A DNA stretch of 29,372 bases from CAYSBE01 sp964429245. Lineage in GTDB: Bacteria > Bacteroidota > Bacteroidia > UKL13-3. The notes under the pieces are model-generated. The model was given only the letters and a program-made list of their open reading frames with translations. It made no database searches and was not told the origin of the DNA. Made by a program: the position numbers and the translations under genes. Location: positions 1 to 29,372 of the forward strand of contig CAYSBE010000016.1 of the NCBI GenBank assembly GCA_964429245.1, written 5' to 3'. Numbering within the stretch: the stretch's first letter is position 1; every line of letters begins with the position of its first letter. Below, in pieces: positions 17,833 to 25,318 of this stretch.

Positions 17833-17856
17833 GGCCCGAACAGCAATGTTCGGGCC
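17833..17856 (+). terminator. Intrinsic terminator after the DUF2723 gene
   Basis: Perfect 10-bp stem GGCCCGAACA / TGTTCGGGCC with a GCAA tetraloop, followed by TTGTTATGT. The T-run is weak, so some read-through into rlmB, which starts 17 bases later, is plausible. Confidence 0.7.
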
Positions 17857-17872
17857 TTGTTATGTATAACCC

Positions 17873-18619
17873 ATGAGAGAAAACGATAAGAATACAGTAT
17901 ACGGCATACATGCTGTGGAAGAGGCAATGGCTTCGGGAAAAGAAATCAATAAATTAATTGTAATTAAGGGACAGCAGCGCCATGCTTTGGTTGAACAATT
18001 GCTATTGGTTGCCCGCAAAAAAGGAATAACGGTGCAACAAGTGCCACGTGAGTCAAACGCTTTTCCACGCGACAGAAATCACCAAGGCATTGTGGCGCAC
18101 ATTTCACCGGTTGCCTATTATCAACTTGAAAACGTGTTGCCCGATTTGTTTGAAAAAGGAATTGAACCTGCCATACTTGTACTTGATCACATTACGGATG
18201 TGCGCAATTTTGGCGCCATAGCCCGCTCGGCATACAGCTTGGGTATGCACGCTATTGTGATTCCCAAACAAGGCTCGGTGCAAGTAACAGATGATGCCAT
18301 TAAAACCTCTGCAGGCGCATTGATGAATATTCCGGTATGTCGCGAAGCAAATATGAAAACCGTGATGGAATTGCTTAACCAATCAGGGATACATACTGTG
18401 GGATTAACCGAAAAAGCCAATAAAGAATTGCCTTTTGTTGCACTTACAGGTCCGGTGGCCATCATTATGGGTAGCGAAGAAACCGGGTTGAGCAATGATG
18501 TGTTGAAACGATGTGCCGCCTTGGCCAAAATACCCATGTCGGTTGCTAACGTGGGATCGCTTAATGTGTCGGTTGCAGCAGCAATTGCGATGTATGAGCG
18601 CATACGCCAGGCACAATAA
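17873..18619 (+). CDS. rlmB: 23S rRNA (guanosine-2'-O-)-methyltransferase RlmB (SpoU/TrmH family)
   Basis: SAM-dependent 2'-O-methyltransferase of the SPOUT class, expected to modify G2251 of 23S rRNA. The 248-residue protein has an N-terminal L30e-like substrate-binding domain (YGIHAVEEAMASGKEINKL..., about 1-78). The knotted SpoU domain follows, with motif 1 LDHITDVRNFGAIARSA (about 104-120), motif 2 IIMGSEETGLS and motif 3 SLNVSVAAAIAMYE. These motifs support the family firmly. The exact target (RlmB rather than a tRNA TrmH) follows from the L30e domain and length. It starts 17 bases after a terminator hairpin. Confidence 0.92.
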   Translation: MRENDKNTVYGIHAVEEAMASGKEINKLIVIKGQQRHALVEQLLLVARKKGITVQQVPRESNAFPRDRNHQGIVAHISPVAYYQLENVLPDLFEKGIEPAILVLDHITDVRNFGAIARSAYSLGMHAIVIPKQGSVQVTDDAIKTSAGALMNIPVCREANMKTVMELLNQSGIHTVGLTEKANKELPFVALTGPVAIIMGSEETGLSNDVLKRCAALAKIPMSVANVGSLNVSVAAAIAMYERIRQAQ

Positions 18620-18660
18620 AATTTGAATCATGTAAGTATCTCATTTTATAACTTGCAGCC

Positions 18661-19782
18661 ATGAATGAATTAAACAACTACCTTCTTACTCATTATTTTC
18701 TAGAAAACGCACTGTCGGCATTTGCACGGTTTGGGCTTATTTTATTTTTGGGACTTTTATTGAAGCATTATGGCGCCAATATGATTAGTCGCCAATCGTT
18801 TCGGATGTTTAAGCAGTTTTCCCACAATCAATTTTCAGAGGTTTTTGTATCCATGCTTAGCAGGCCCGTAGAGCGACTGCTCACCTTAATTATTCTTTAT
18901 TGGGCATTTGTGCAACTTACCTTTCCACATAGCTGGGACCTTGCTCACCATAACGAATACGGACTTAAGTGGTTGATAAAAGTAGTATTTGGAGTGGTTG
19001 TTTTTTACCGGGTTACATTGCTTTTTTTACGTGTTACAGATTTTTTTACGCATGTGTTGCAAAACAGAGAAGATGCTCCCATATCGGTAGAGCTGTCTAA
19101 TTTTTTAAAAGAGTTGATTAAGGTATTGGTGGTGGTATTGTTTGTGTTTGCCGGATTGCGTTTTGTGTTTAAGGTAAATATTACCGCACTGGTTGCATCG
19201 CTTGGTATTGGTGGATTGGCTATAGCCCTTGCTGCACAAGATACCCTTGCCAACCTACTGGCATCCTTTATTATTTATATTGACAAGCCATTTAAAGCAA
19301 ACGACCTGGTAGAGTTTGACGGGATATCGGGTCGTGTGGAACATGTAGGATTTCGGACCACACGAGTAAGAACGCTAGATAGAAGCCTACTTACGGTACC
19401 CAATAAAAAACTAATTGATGCCGCGCTAAACAATGTAACCCTAAGCGAATCAAGAAGGGTGAAGTTTAACATAAGTGTAACTTATACAACCTCGCATGAA
19501 CAGATACAGGCGATTGTAGAAGATATAAAAACGGCCATACAAAGACACCCTAAAACCAACGATGATTATTTTGTGCGTTTCAGCGATTTTAGCAGCAGCT
19601 CGCTTGATATACTGGTTTTATATTTTGTGATGAGCAACGAGTTTGCCGATATGATAGAGGTGAAGGAAGAAATCAATTTTCAGATAATGGAAATTGTACA
19701 TAGACATAAAGCCTCTTTCGCATTTCCATCACAAAGTGTGTATGTAGAAAAATTACCGGTAAGTAATAATAGCCACGCATAG
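18661..19782 (+). CDS. MscS-family mechanosensitive ion channel
   Basis: A 373-residue inner-membrane channel that opens under membrane tension to release osmolytes. Several hydrophobic helices precede the pore-lining TM3 with its small-residue pattern (ASLGIGGLAIALAAQDTLANLLASF, about residues 178-202). A beta domain follows (DKPFKANDLVEFDGISGRVEHVGFRTTRVRTLD...LLTVPNKKLIDAALNN) and then an alpha/beta C-terminal domain. It is longer than minimal MscS, with extra N-terminal helices. It lies 41 bases after rlmB in the same direction; no terminator or clear promoter was seen between them. Confidence 0.93.
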   Translation: MNELNNYLLTHYFLENALSAFARFGLILFLGLLLKHYGANMISRQSFRMFKQFSHNQFSEVFVSMLSRPVERLLTLIILYWAFVQLTFPHSWDLAHHNEYGLKWLIKVVFGVVVFYRVTLLFLRVTDFFTHVLQNREDAPISVELSNFLKELIKVLVVVLFVFAGLRFVFKVNITALVASLGIGGLAIALAAQDTLANLLASFIIYIDKPFKANDLVEFDGISGRVEHVGFRTTRVRTLDRSLLTVPNKKLIDAALNNVTLSESRRVKFNISVTYTTSHEQIQAIVEDIKTAIQRHPKTNDDYFVRFSDFSSSSLDILVLYFVMSNEFADMIEVKEEINFQIMEIVHRHKASFAFPSQSVYVEKLPVSNNSHA

Positions 19783-19869
19783 CAAGATTGGTTTTTATTC
19801 TTCCTAATTCTTTATATCTTGCTGTTAGTTAAATAGTTCAATTGATTTAATCCTCATTATTCCTAACCT

Positions 19870-20514
19870 ATGAAAACCCCTACCCGTACTACCCCTTTTG
19901 CAGCATACCTTATATTGGGTTTGCTGTTTTCCGGTTTGCTTTTAAGCAGTTGCGAACGAGAAGATAAAACTTGTGTAGAAAAAGACAGAACTTATTTAGA
20001 TACCCCATTATGGAGATTAAGCGAATATGAGCATGAAATATTTAGTATTTACAAAGGCAATGATACCTTTCGTCTTAAAGAATCATCAACCGATATTATT
20101 CACACATTTACATCTGATCAAGTAATCCTATATTATACATATAATACAGATTCAGAACCGGATGATAAGTGTTTACGATATACAAAATATGAAAATAAAA
20201 AAATAGTGTTTTACCAAACGGATAACAAATCCGAATTGTCTATAAGCATTAAACGTGAAAGGTCTGGATGGGAATTCTTTATTTATTTCCAAAGAGTACC
20301 TTTTTATTGTTATTCTGTGGCATTTATCGGTGAAAATTTTATTACATACAAAGAATATACAATTAATGGTATAAGATATGAAAATGTATATAAAATCATT
20401 GCAAATCAAGAATATGATTCTTCATTTAATGACTATTACGCTTTATATAATAAAGCTGATGGTCTCTTAGAAATAAAATTACCGGGAGGTAACACCTTTT
20501 CAAGGGTGCAGTAA
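19870..20514 (+). CDS. Putative surface lipoprotein, function unknown
   Basis: A 214-residue lipoprotein. The signal (about residues 10-27) ends in LLSSC with Cys28. The next residues, EREDK, are charged and acidic, compatible with a Bacteroidetes surface-export signal. The mature part is rich in Tyr, Glu, Lys and Ser and has the alternating pattern of a small beta protein (YLDTPLWRLSEYEHEIFSIYKGNDTFRL...). No family was recognised. The region is more AT-rich than the preceding genes. Confidence 0.7.
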   Translation: MKTPTRTTPFAAYLILGLLFSGLLLSSCEREDKTCVEKDRTYLDTPLWRLSEYEHEIFSIYKGNDTFRLKESSTDIIHTFTSDQVILYYTYNTDSEPDDKCLRYTKYENKKIVFYQTDNKSELSISIKRERSGWEFFIYFQRVPFYCYSVAFIGENFITYKEYTINGIRYENVYKIIANQEYDSSFNDYYALYNKADGLLEIKLPGGNTFSRVQ

Positions 20515-20577
20515 TTACCATATCCCTTACTTTCATTAAAATGTAACTTATGTAACACAGTACCGTTTTCTAAAGCC

Positions 20578-20585
20578 TACATTTG
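20578..20585 (+). promoter_or_regulatory. Candidate -7 element (TACATTTG)
   Basis: Exact match to TAnnTTTG, 3 bases before the ATG of the 31-residue frame and 110 bases before the DUF2892 gene. No -33 TTG was found at normal spacing. Transcription might begin inside the small frame and serve mainly the DUF2892 gene. Confidence 0.35.
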
Positions 20586-20588
20586 AAT

Positions 20589-20684
20589 ATGCAACCGCAA
20601 CACAAATGGATAAAACTTGCACTGGTGTGTATGATTTGTATTGTCGGTGCTTACTTAATCGTAAAACTTATTCAACTCATCTAA
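20589..20684 (+). CDS. Possible 31-residue single-span membrane peptide
   Basis: An ATG-to-TAA frame of 32 codons. The peptide begins with a polar, basic segment (MQPQHKWIK), followed by a hydrophobic stretch of about 20 residues (LALVCMICIVGAYLIVKLIQ). It lies 11 bases upstream of the DUF2892 gene in the same direction. The amphiphilic layout looks like a real small membrane protein, but such a short frame could be chance, and the nearby -7 box raises the possibility that its ATG is not transcribed. Confidence 0.35.
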   Translation: MQPQHKWIKLALVCMICIVGAYLIVKLIQLI

Positions 20685-20695
20685 AAAAAAACAGC

Positions 20696-20905
20696 ATGAA
20701 AAAAAACGTAGGAAACATTGACAAAGTAATCAGGGTATTGGCAGCGGTAGTATTCGGTGTATTATACTTTACAGGCACAGTTACCGGCACACTTGGTTTG
20801 GTATTGCTGGTATTGGGCGTTGTATTTCTAGCAACCAGTGCCATGGGTTTTTGCCCCATATATGCCATTGTGGGTATGAATACCTGTCCCATTAAGAAAG
20901 CGTAA
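20696..20905 (+). CDS. DUF2892 (YgaP-like transmembrane domain) protein
   Basis: A 69-residue membrane protein of the DUF2892 family: MKKNVGNIDKVIRVLAAVV, two hydrophobic helices (about 13-30 and 34-53) and the conserved ending GFCPIYAIVGMNTCPIKK with two Cys. In some bacteria this domain is fused to a rhodanese (YgaP). The role of the stand-alone form is unclear. The start at 20696 fits the family length; the frame is open further upstream, to an ATG at 20606. The 3' end faces the convergent AlbA_2 gene, and a 7-bp GCTAAAA/TTTTAGC stem (20926-20944) between them has no clear T-run. Confidence 0.88.
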   Translation: MKKNVGNIDKVIRVLAAVVFGVLYFTGTVTGTLGLVLLVLGVVFLATSAMGFCPIYAIVGMNTCPIKKA

Positions 20906-20939
20906 TATTTACAACGGCTACAAACGCTAAAAAAGGGTT

Positions 20940-21569
20940 TTAGCTTAGGGTAAAAAACTCTTCTTTTTCTGTAGTATGGTTTCGAATAATGCCTGCACTT
21001 ACCAGGTTGATGAGCATTTTTTGTGCCCGCCAGCGAGAAATATTCAACAACTTGCAAAGCTCTTTCAACGTGATGCGGTGGTTTTTATCAAGGTAATGTA
21101 AAAGGGATTGTTCGTGTTTGGTGTAAGTAATAAGTGTGTTGGTTTGGGCCGTGCTGCGTTTCAACACATCAACTACAACCTTGCTTGCAAGCAATGATTG
21201 GTCTTTTACCCGGATATGAACCCACCACTTGCCTTGTTCATCTTTTGCATAATAAGGTTTTTGAGACCCTTCAGGCACTATGGCTTCAATAATGGTTTTA
21301 TCGCCCATTTCCCATTCGTGCAATTCCAATTTGATTTCGGGTTTGCAATAAAAGGAAGCAGCCAAATCAAGCATATATTTTTCGTCTTCGCTTTTTACCC
21401 CGGCAAGCGTTCCACTGTCATTTACTCCCACAAGTAGGCGTCCACCTTTGTGGTTGGCAAATGCACACAAGGTTTTGGCAATTTTTGATGCACTCGAAAT
21501 GTTTTTTTTAAAATCAAGTGTATCCGATTCGCCTTTGGCTATCAGCTGAAGTATTGGATGGAGGGCCAT
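20940..21569 (-). CDS. AlbA_2 (Schlafen-like) domain protein with C-terminal winged helix
   Basis: A 209-residue cytoplasmic protein. The N-terminal half (about 8-125) is an AlbA_2/Schlafen-AlbA domain: GESDTLDFKKN, then the core AFANHKGGRLLVGVNDSGTLAGV and the later WWVHIRVKDQSLLAS. The C-terminal part (about 145-209) is a small helix-turn-helix (ITLKELCKLLNISRWRAQKMLINLVSAGII). Such proteins are usually annotated as putative transcriptional regulators or ATP-binding proteins; the ligand is unknown. It starts 21 bases after the sodium:solute symporter gene on the same strand, so the two are probably cotranscribed. Confidence 0.85.
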   Translation of the reverse strand: MALHPILQLIAKGESDTLDFKKNISSASKIAKTLCAFANHKGGRLLVGVNDSGTLAGVKSEDEKYMLDLAASFYCKPEIKLELHEWEMGDKTIIEAIVPEGSQKPYYAKDEQGKWWVHIRVKDQSLLASKVVVDVLKRSTAQTNTLITYTKHEQSLLHYLDKNHRITLKELCKLLNISRWRAQKMLINLVSAGIIRNHTTEKEEFFTLS

Positions 21570-21590
21570 GTTGCAATATAGTTAACCTGT

Positions 21591-23039
21591 TTATTGCGCA
21601 GATGTTTTTCTTGCCAGCCACAAACCTGCAAATGTGAGCCCCCCATTAATGAGCAACATTTCAATGCCAAATTTATACCCGGCAAACAGTACTTCAGAAA
21701 AAGTATTGAGGCCATAGCAAACCGCAGGAGCAGCCACACACACAGCTACCACGGCTTTGCCATGCACCTGAAATTTTGATAGAATGCCAAAGGCAAACAA
21801 GCCCAGCAAAGGCCCGTAGGTATAGCCCGCAATATCAAGCAGGATGAAGATGATAGATGAATTGTTGAGCCACTTGAAAAACAACACACAAAGCAAAAAC
21901 ACAGCAGCAAAGGAGAGGTGAACTGTTTTGCGTATCTGTGCCTGCTGTAAATCGCTTAAATTAGGATTGCGCTTGATGCCCAACATATCAATGCAAAAGG
22001 AAGAGGTAAGAGCCGTAATGGCACCATCGGCTGAAGGGAATAAAGCAGAAATAAGTCCGATGATGAAGATAATGGAAATAACAGGCGGCAGGTAATCAAG
22101 GGCAATGGTTGGGAAAATAGCATCTCCTGTTTGGCCAATGCCATGTTTTTCGGCAAATAGGTAAAGCAATCCGCCCAGCAGCAAAAACAGGAAGTTTACA
22201 AGCACCATGATGGTACTAAAAGTCATCATGTTTTTTTGCGAATCGCCCAACCGCTTTACGCTGATGTTTTTTTGCATCATTTCCTGGTCGAGCCCGGTCA
22301 TGCTAATGGTAATAAACGCACCTCCCAAAATCTGCTTCATGAAGAATTTTTTATCCTGCGGGTTGAAAGAAAATATTTGGGTAAACCCTTTGGCATTCAT
22401 GGCAGATAATGCATCGCCAACGCCCATGTTTAGTTCACTCAAAATGTACACCACACAAACCACCAAAGCCAGTAGCATAAAAAAAGTTTGTAGCGTGTCG
22501 GTCCACACAATGGTTTTTACACCACCATTATAGGTGTACAGCAATATCATCAATAAAATAATGAGTGTGGTAGCCAAAAATGGAACACCTAGCTTATCCA
22601 AGATAAACAGTTGCATGACATTGATAACAAGATACAGCCGTAAGGTGGCACCCAGTGTGCGTGAAACAATAAAAAACAAGGCTCCTGTTTTGTATGCTTC
22701 CATACCTAGTCGCTGTTCAAGGTATGAGTAGATGGAAGTAAGATTTAACCGATAATACAAGGGTAACAGGATAAATGCCACCGCAAAATATCCGATAAAA
22801 TACCCTATGACTACTTGAAAATAGCTGAATGCGGCCACATTTACCGTACCCGGCACGCTGATAAAGGTGACCCCCGAGAGCGAAGTACCAATCATGCCAA
22901 ATGCCACAAGTAGCCAGTTGCTGCTTTTGTTGCCAATAAAAAAAGTTTCGTTGGTACTGCCCCGCGAAGTGATGTAGGCAATAAACAAGAGCAGTGCAAA
23001 ATAGCACACCACAAAAAAGAGTAAAAGCATTGGCGACAT
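21591..23039 (-). CDS. Sodium:solute symporter family transporter
   Basis: A 482-residue inner-membrane protein of the SSS (solute:sodium symporter) family with about 13 hydrophobic helices. Typical pieces are FFIGNKSSNWLLVAFGMIGTSLSGVTFISVPG (Na-binding helix 1 region), RLNLTSIYSYLEQRLG, the ISMTGLDQEMMQKNISVK loop and the GLISALFPSADGAITALTSSF helix (sodium-site Ser/Thr). The substrate cannot be told from sequence. In Bacteroidota such carriers move sugars, sialic acid, amino acids or vitamins. TAGTTTTG (23045-23052, minus strand) lies only 5 bases before the ATG. Confidence 0.93.
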   Translation of the reverse strand: MSPMLLLFFVVCYFALLLFIAYITSRGSTNETFFIGNKSSNWLLVAFGMIGTSLSGVTFISVPGTVNVAAFSYFQVVIGYFIGYFAVAFILLPLYYRLNLTSIYSYLEQRLGMEAYKTGALFFIVSRTLGATLRLYLVINVMQLFILDKLGVPFLATTLIILLMILLYTYNGGVKTIVWTDTLQTFFMLLALVVCVVYILSELNMGVGDALSAMNAKGFTQIFSFNPQDKKFFMKQILGGAFITISMTGLDQEMMQKNISVKRLGDSQKNMMTFSTIMVLVNFLFLLLGGLLYLFAEKHGIGQTGDAIFPTIALDYLPPVISIIFIIGLISALFPSADGAITALTSSFCIDMLGIKRNPNLSDLQQAQIRKTVHLSFAAVFLLCVLFFKWLNNSSIIFILLDIAGYTYGPLLGLFAFGILSKFQVHGKAVVAVCVAAPAVCYGLNTFSEVLFAGYKFGIEMLLINGGLTFAGLWLARKTSAQ

Positions 23040-23044
23040 GCAGG

Positions 23045-23052
23045 CAAAACTA
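23045..23052 (-). promoter_or_regulatory. -7 element close to the symporter start codon
   Basis: TAGTTTTG on the minus strand fits TAnnTTTG exactly, 5 bases before the ATG (23039), so the transcript would have almost no leader. No good -33 TTG was found. Confidence 0.35.
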
Positions 23053-23131
23053 ATTGGAAAAGGAAAAAGATAAGGCTAAGTTAATCACATATGGAGGAAT
23101 AATTGGCCAAAAAAGGACATCAAATTTCATA

Positions 23132-23139
23132 TACATTTG
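23132..23139 (+). promoter_or_regulatory. -7 element close to the recR start codon
   Basis: TACATTTG fits TAnnTTTG exactly and lies 6 bases before the chosen recR ATG (23146). This predicts a leaderless or nearly leaderless transcript. No -33 TTG at standard spacing. Confidence 0.4.
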
Positions 23140-23145
23140 CCCGTG

Positions 23146-23751
23146 ATGAATTATCCCTCGCAGTTAATTGAAGAAGCGGTAAATGAACTTTCAAAGTTTC
23201 CCGGCATAGGCAAAAAGTCGGCCATGCGCATGGTCTTGTATTTGCTGAAACAGCAGGAAACCGATGTAACCCGAATGGGTGAAGCCATTATTAAATTGCG
23301 TTCCAATATCCGGTATTGTAGCAGGTGTGGCAATGTGAGCGATGCCGAACTATGTAATATATGCAGCAACCCCAAGCGCAACCAACAACTGATTTGTGTG
23401 GTAGAAGACCTGCGTGATGTGATAGCTATTGAAAACACAGGCCAGTTTAATGGTACCTATCATATTCTAGGGGCGCTTATCTCGCCCATTAATGGCATTG
23501 GTCCCGATAAGTTGAATATAGAAAAACTCATCCAGCGCATTTCAGATGAGCACACACAAGAAGTGATATTGGCACTAAGTGCTACGGTTGAAGGAGATAC
23601 CACAGCCTTTTATGTTTCAAAAAAACTAAATACGTTGCCCGTTAAAATATCGTCTATATCCCGTGGCATTGCAATAGGTGGCGAGCTGGAATATGCTGAT
23701 GAAGTAACCCTGGGCCGCAGCATTGCCCTGCGCATGCCGTTTCAGGGGTAA
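23146..23751 (+). CDS. recR: Recombination mediator protein RecR
   Basis: Works with RecO and RecF to load RecA at gaps and breaks. The 201-residue protein has the N-terminal helix-hairpin-helix (LSKFPGIGKKSAMRMVLYLL), the four-Cys zinc finger (CSRCGNVSDAELCNIC, about residues 57-72) and the Toprim domain (ICVVEDLRDVIAIE...YHILGALISPINGIGPDKL). The C-terminus is SRGIAIGGELEYADEVTLGRSIALRMPF. ATG 23146 (MNYPSQLIEEAV) matches the family start; TTG 23137 and GTG 23143 upstream overlap the -7 box and are rejected. The last 37 bases before the final base of the stop codon are repeated exactly 1.6 kb downstream. Confidence 0.96.
   Translation: MNYPSQLIEEAVNELSKFPGIGKKSAMRMVLYLLKQQETDVTRMGEAIIKLRSNIRYCSRCGNVSDAELCNICSNPKRNQQLICVVEDLRDVIAIENTGQFNGTYHILGALISPINGIGPDKLNIEKLIQRISDEHTQEVILALSATVEGDTTAFYVSKKLNTLPVKISSISRGIAIGGELEYADEVTLGRSIALRMPFQG
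23714..23750 (+). repeat. Left copy of 37-bp direct repeat (end of recR)
   Basis: Identical over 37 bases with 25319-25355. It codes for the last 12 residues of RecR and the first two bases of the stop codon. The copies diverge immediately outside, so the match is sharp at both ends. It looks like the left junction (attL-like) of an inserted segment. Confidence 0.9.
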
Positions 23752-23774
23752 CTTAATTTATCTGCGTTTATATT

Positions 23775-23968
23775 TTACAGTTGTTGGAATTTAGTCACAA
23801 TCTTGCCATCTTTCATCACGATCATGGGACTATTTATTAGATTTTTTGAAAAGCACCAGTTTGCGTGAGGCAATTTCAAGGTACTTCACAATTTTATCTC
23901 TTTCTTCTTTCAGCTATTCACTTGTTTCCTTTATACTGTTTTTGTAAATATCTGTCCAAAGATTTCAT
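23775..23968 (-). pseudogene. Decayed small reading frame downstream of the ATPase gene
   Basis: Starting from ATG 23968 the minus strand reads MKSLDRYLQKQYKGNK and then stops. One frame over it continues with LKEERDKIVKYLEIASRK and LVLFKKSNK, after an in-frame TAG. In the third frame it finishes with SPMIVMKDGKIVTKFQQL before TAA at 23775. Together these would make a plausible protein of about 65 residues with two frameshifts and one nonsense codon. The tail resembles beta-strand ends found in many small proteins; no family is claimed. It begins 19 bases after the ATPase stop, like a second operon gene. The rest of 23752-23986 holds nothing recognisable. Confidence 0.4.
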
Positions 23969-23986
23969 TATTTCTGTTTAAGAATT

Positions 23987-25201
23987 TTATTTTATATTCT
24001 GTTTCAAAAGCCAATCAATAACATTAATTTTTTGTACACCATCAATGCTTGTATTGTCGTAATCAAGTGTAAGCAAGTATTTAGGATAATGGTCACGAAT
24101 ATTACTAAATGCCGAAATTTCACGGACAAAAGTTTTTTCGTCATTAACAGTAAATGCTACCTGATAGTACTCACTTTCATTGTTGGGTTTTTGTACGATA
24201 AAGTCAATCTCTTTGTCATTATTTTTTCCCACATAAATTTTGCCACCACGCCTCAACAGCTCAAAATAAACTACGTTTTCCAATTTGCGTCCTAAGTCAG
24301 CATCATATTTGTTCGTAGTAGTTATATTCTTTAATCCTAAATCCACTAAATAATATTTTTTGTTTGTTGTGAGTAGCTCTTTTCCCTTTATGTCGTAACG
24401 AGATGCCGGATAAATGATATAGGAATTGGCCAGAAAATCTAAATACTTACTAATTGTGTTGTGCGAAATAGTTTTCTTGGAATTTTTGTTAAGAGCAACT
24501 GCAATATTGGTTGGCGAAATGTAAGAGCCAACGCTGTTAAACACAAAACTAATTACACGATTCAGATTATGAAGATTACGTAGTTTATAGCGTTGTGCAA
24601 TGTCTTTCATTATGACAGTATCGTAAATAGACTGCAAATAATCACTTACTAAAGTTTCATCTATTTGAGCTAGCGTAACAGATTCAGGGAAGCTGCTCGT
24701 ATTAATATATTGACGAAATAGTTTGTCAGTGTTTTTCTCCTTGCTGTTTGCCAAGGCATATTCTGCAAATGAATAGGGCTGTACATTTACTGCGATATAC
24801 CTTCCCGTTAACAATGTTGCCAACTCACTTGAAAGCAAATAAGCGTTTGAACCAGTAACGTAGAGGTCAATACTTTTATGGGTAAACAAACCATTGACCA
24901 GTTTTTCAAAATTATCTACTAATTGTACTTCGTCCAAAAACACATAATGCTTTTTGTTGCCCGAGATGTTTTTTATGATTTCGTCATAAAGCGTTGTCCA
25001 TTGAGTTAGGTGTAAATTTTCACGCTCTTCGAAATTTATAAAGACGATACTTTTCTTTGCAACACCGCTATTAATCAGTTCATTTTTGAACGCTTCCAAC
25101 AGTGTGGACTTGCCGCTACGTCTTACACCTGTTACAACCTTAATGAGTTTTTGATCTTTGAGTTGCCTCAGTTTTTGTAGATATATTTCTCGACTTATCA
25201 T
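23987..25201 (-). CDS. AAA_14/DUF4143 family ATPase
   Basis: A 404-residue P-loop ATPase. Walker A is GVRRSGKST (residues 25-33) and Walker B is YVFLDEVQ with D90 and E91; the LYVTGSNAYLLSSELATLLTGR segment that follows is sensor-like and typical of the AAA_14 type. The middle holds a winged-helix-like region (ISPTNIAVALNKNSKKTISHNTISKYLDFL). The C-terminal DUF4143 domain has a restriction-endonuclease-like pattern: GRKLENVVYFELLRRG, EIDFIV, YYQVAF. Its physiological function is not established. These genes are numerous and patchy in Bacteroidota, consistent with transfer. It is the only intact gene between the two recR-end repeats. ATG 25201 follows a TATATTTG box. Confidence 0.9.
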   Translation of the reverse strand: MISREIYLQKLRQLKDQKLIKVVTGVRRSGKSTLLEAFKNELINSGVAKKSIVFINFEERENLHLTQWTTLYDEIIKNISGNKKHYVFLDEVQLVDNFEKLVNGLFTHKSIDLYVTGSNAYLLSSELATLLTGRYIAVNVQPYSFAEYALANSKEKNTDKLFRQYINTSSFPESVTLAQIDETLVSDYLQSIYDTVIMKDIAQRYKLRNLHNLNRVISFVFNSVGSYISPTNIAVALNKNSKKTISHNTISKYLDFLANSYIIYPASRYDIKGKELLTTNKKYYLVDLGLKNITTTNKYDADLGRKLENVVYFELLRRGGKIYVGKNNDKEIDFIVQKPNNESEYYQVAFTVNDEKTFVREISAFSNIRDHYPKYLLTLDYDNTSIDGVQKINVIDWLLKQNIK

Positions 25202-25237
25202 TCGATTTTCGTTTTAAGTCATCAACATTTTATTTGT

Positions 25238-25245
25238 CAAATATA
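25238..25245 (-). promoter_or_regulatory. -7 element of the AAA_14/DUF4143 gene
   Basis: TATATTTG on the minus strand fits TAnnTTTG exactly; predicted start about 25231, 30 bases before the ATG. At the -33 position there is only a T-run, and the palindrome 25251-25294 begins just upstream. Confidence 0.45.
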
Positions 25246-25250
25246 TAAGT

Positions 25251-25294
25251 CTTATTGACGAAAAAATATATATTTATTGTTTTTTGTCAATAAG
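25251..25294. repeat. Inverted repeat upstream of the AAA_14/DUF4143 promoter
   Basis: Arms CTTATTGAC (25251-25259) and GTCAATAAG (25286-25294). The match extends inward through A/T-rich flanks with one extra base (GAAAAAA against TTTTTT). A related TTTGTCAAATATATAAG lies at 25233-25249. The position fits an operator for a regulator of the ATPase gene, or a structure near the end of the inserted unit. Confidence 0.5.
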
Positions 25295-25318
25295 AAATTT
25301 TTAAATTCATTGCTTCGT

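Noticed and set aside
20606..20695. Upstream extension of the DUF2892 protein by 30 residues
   Set aside because: The extension is unlike the family N-terminus; MKKNVGNIDK at 20696 fits, and the extension overlaps the 31-residue frame.
23751..25318. Insertion sequence with terminal inverted repeats
   Set aside because: The two ends of the interval show no inverted similarity and no transposase is encoded.
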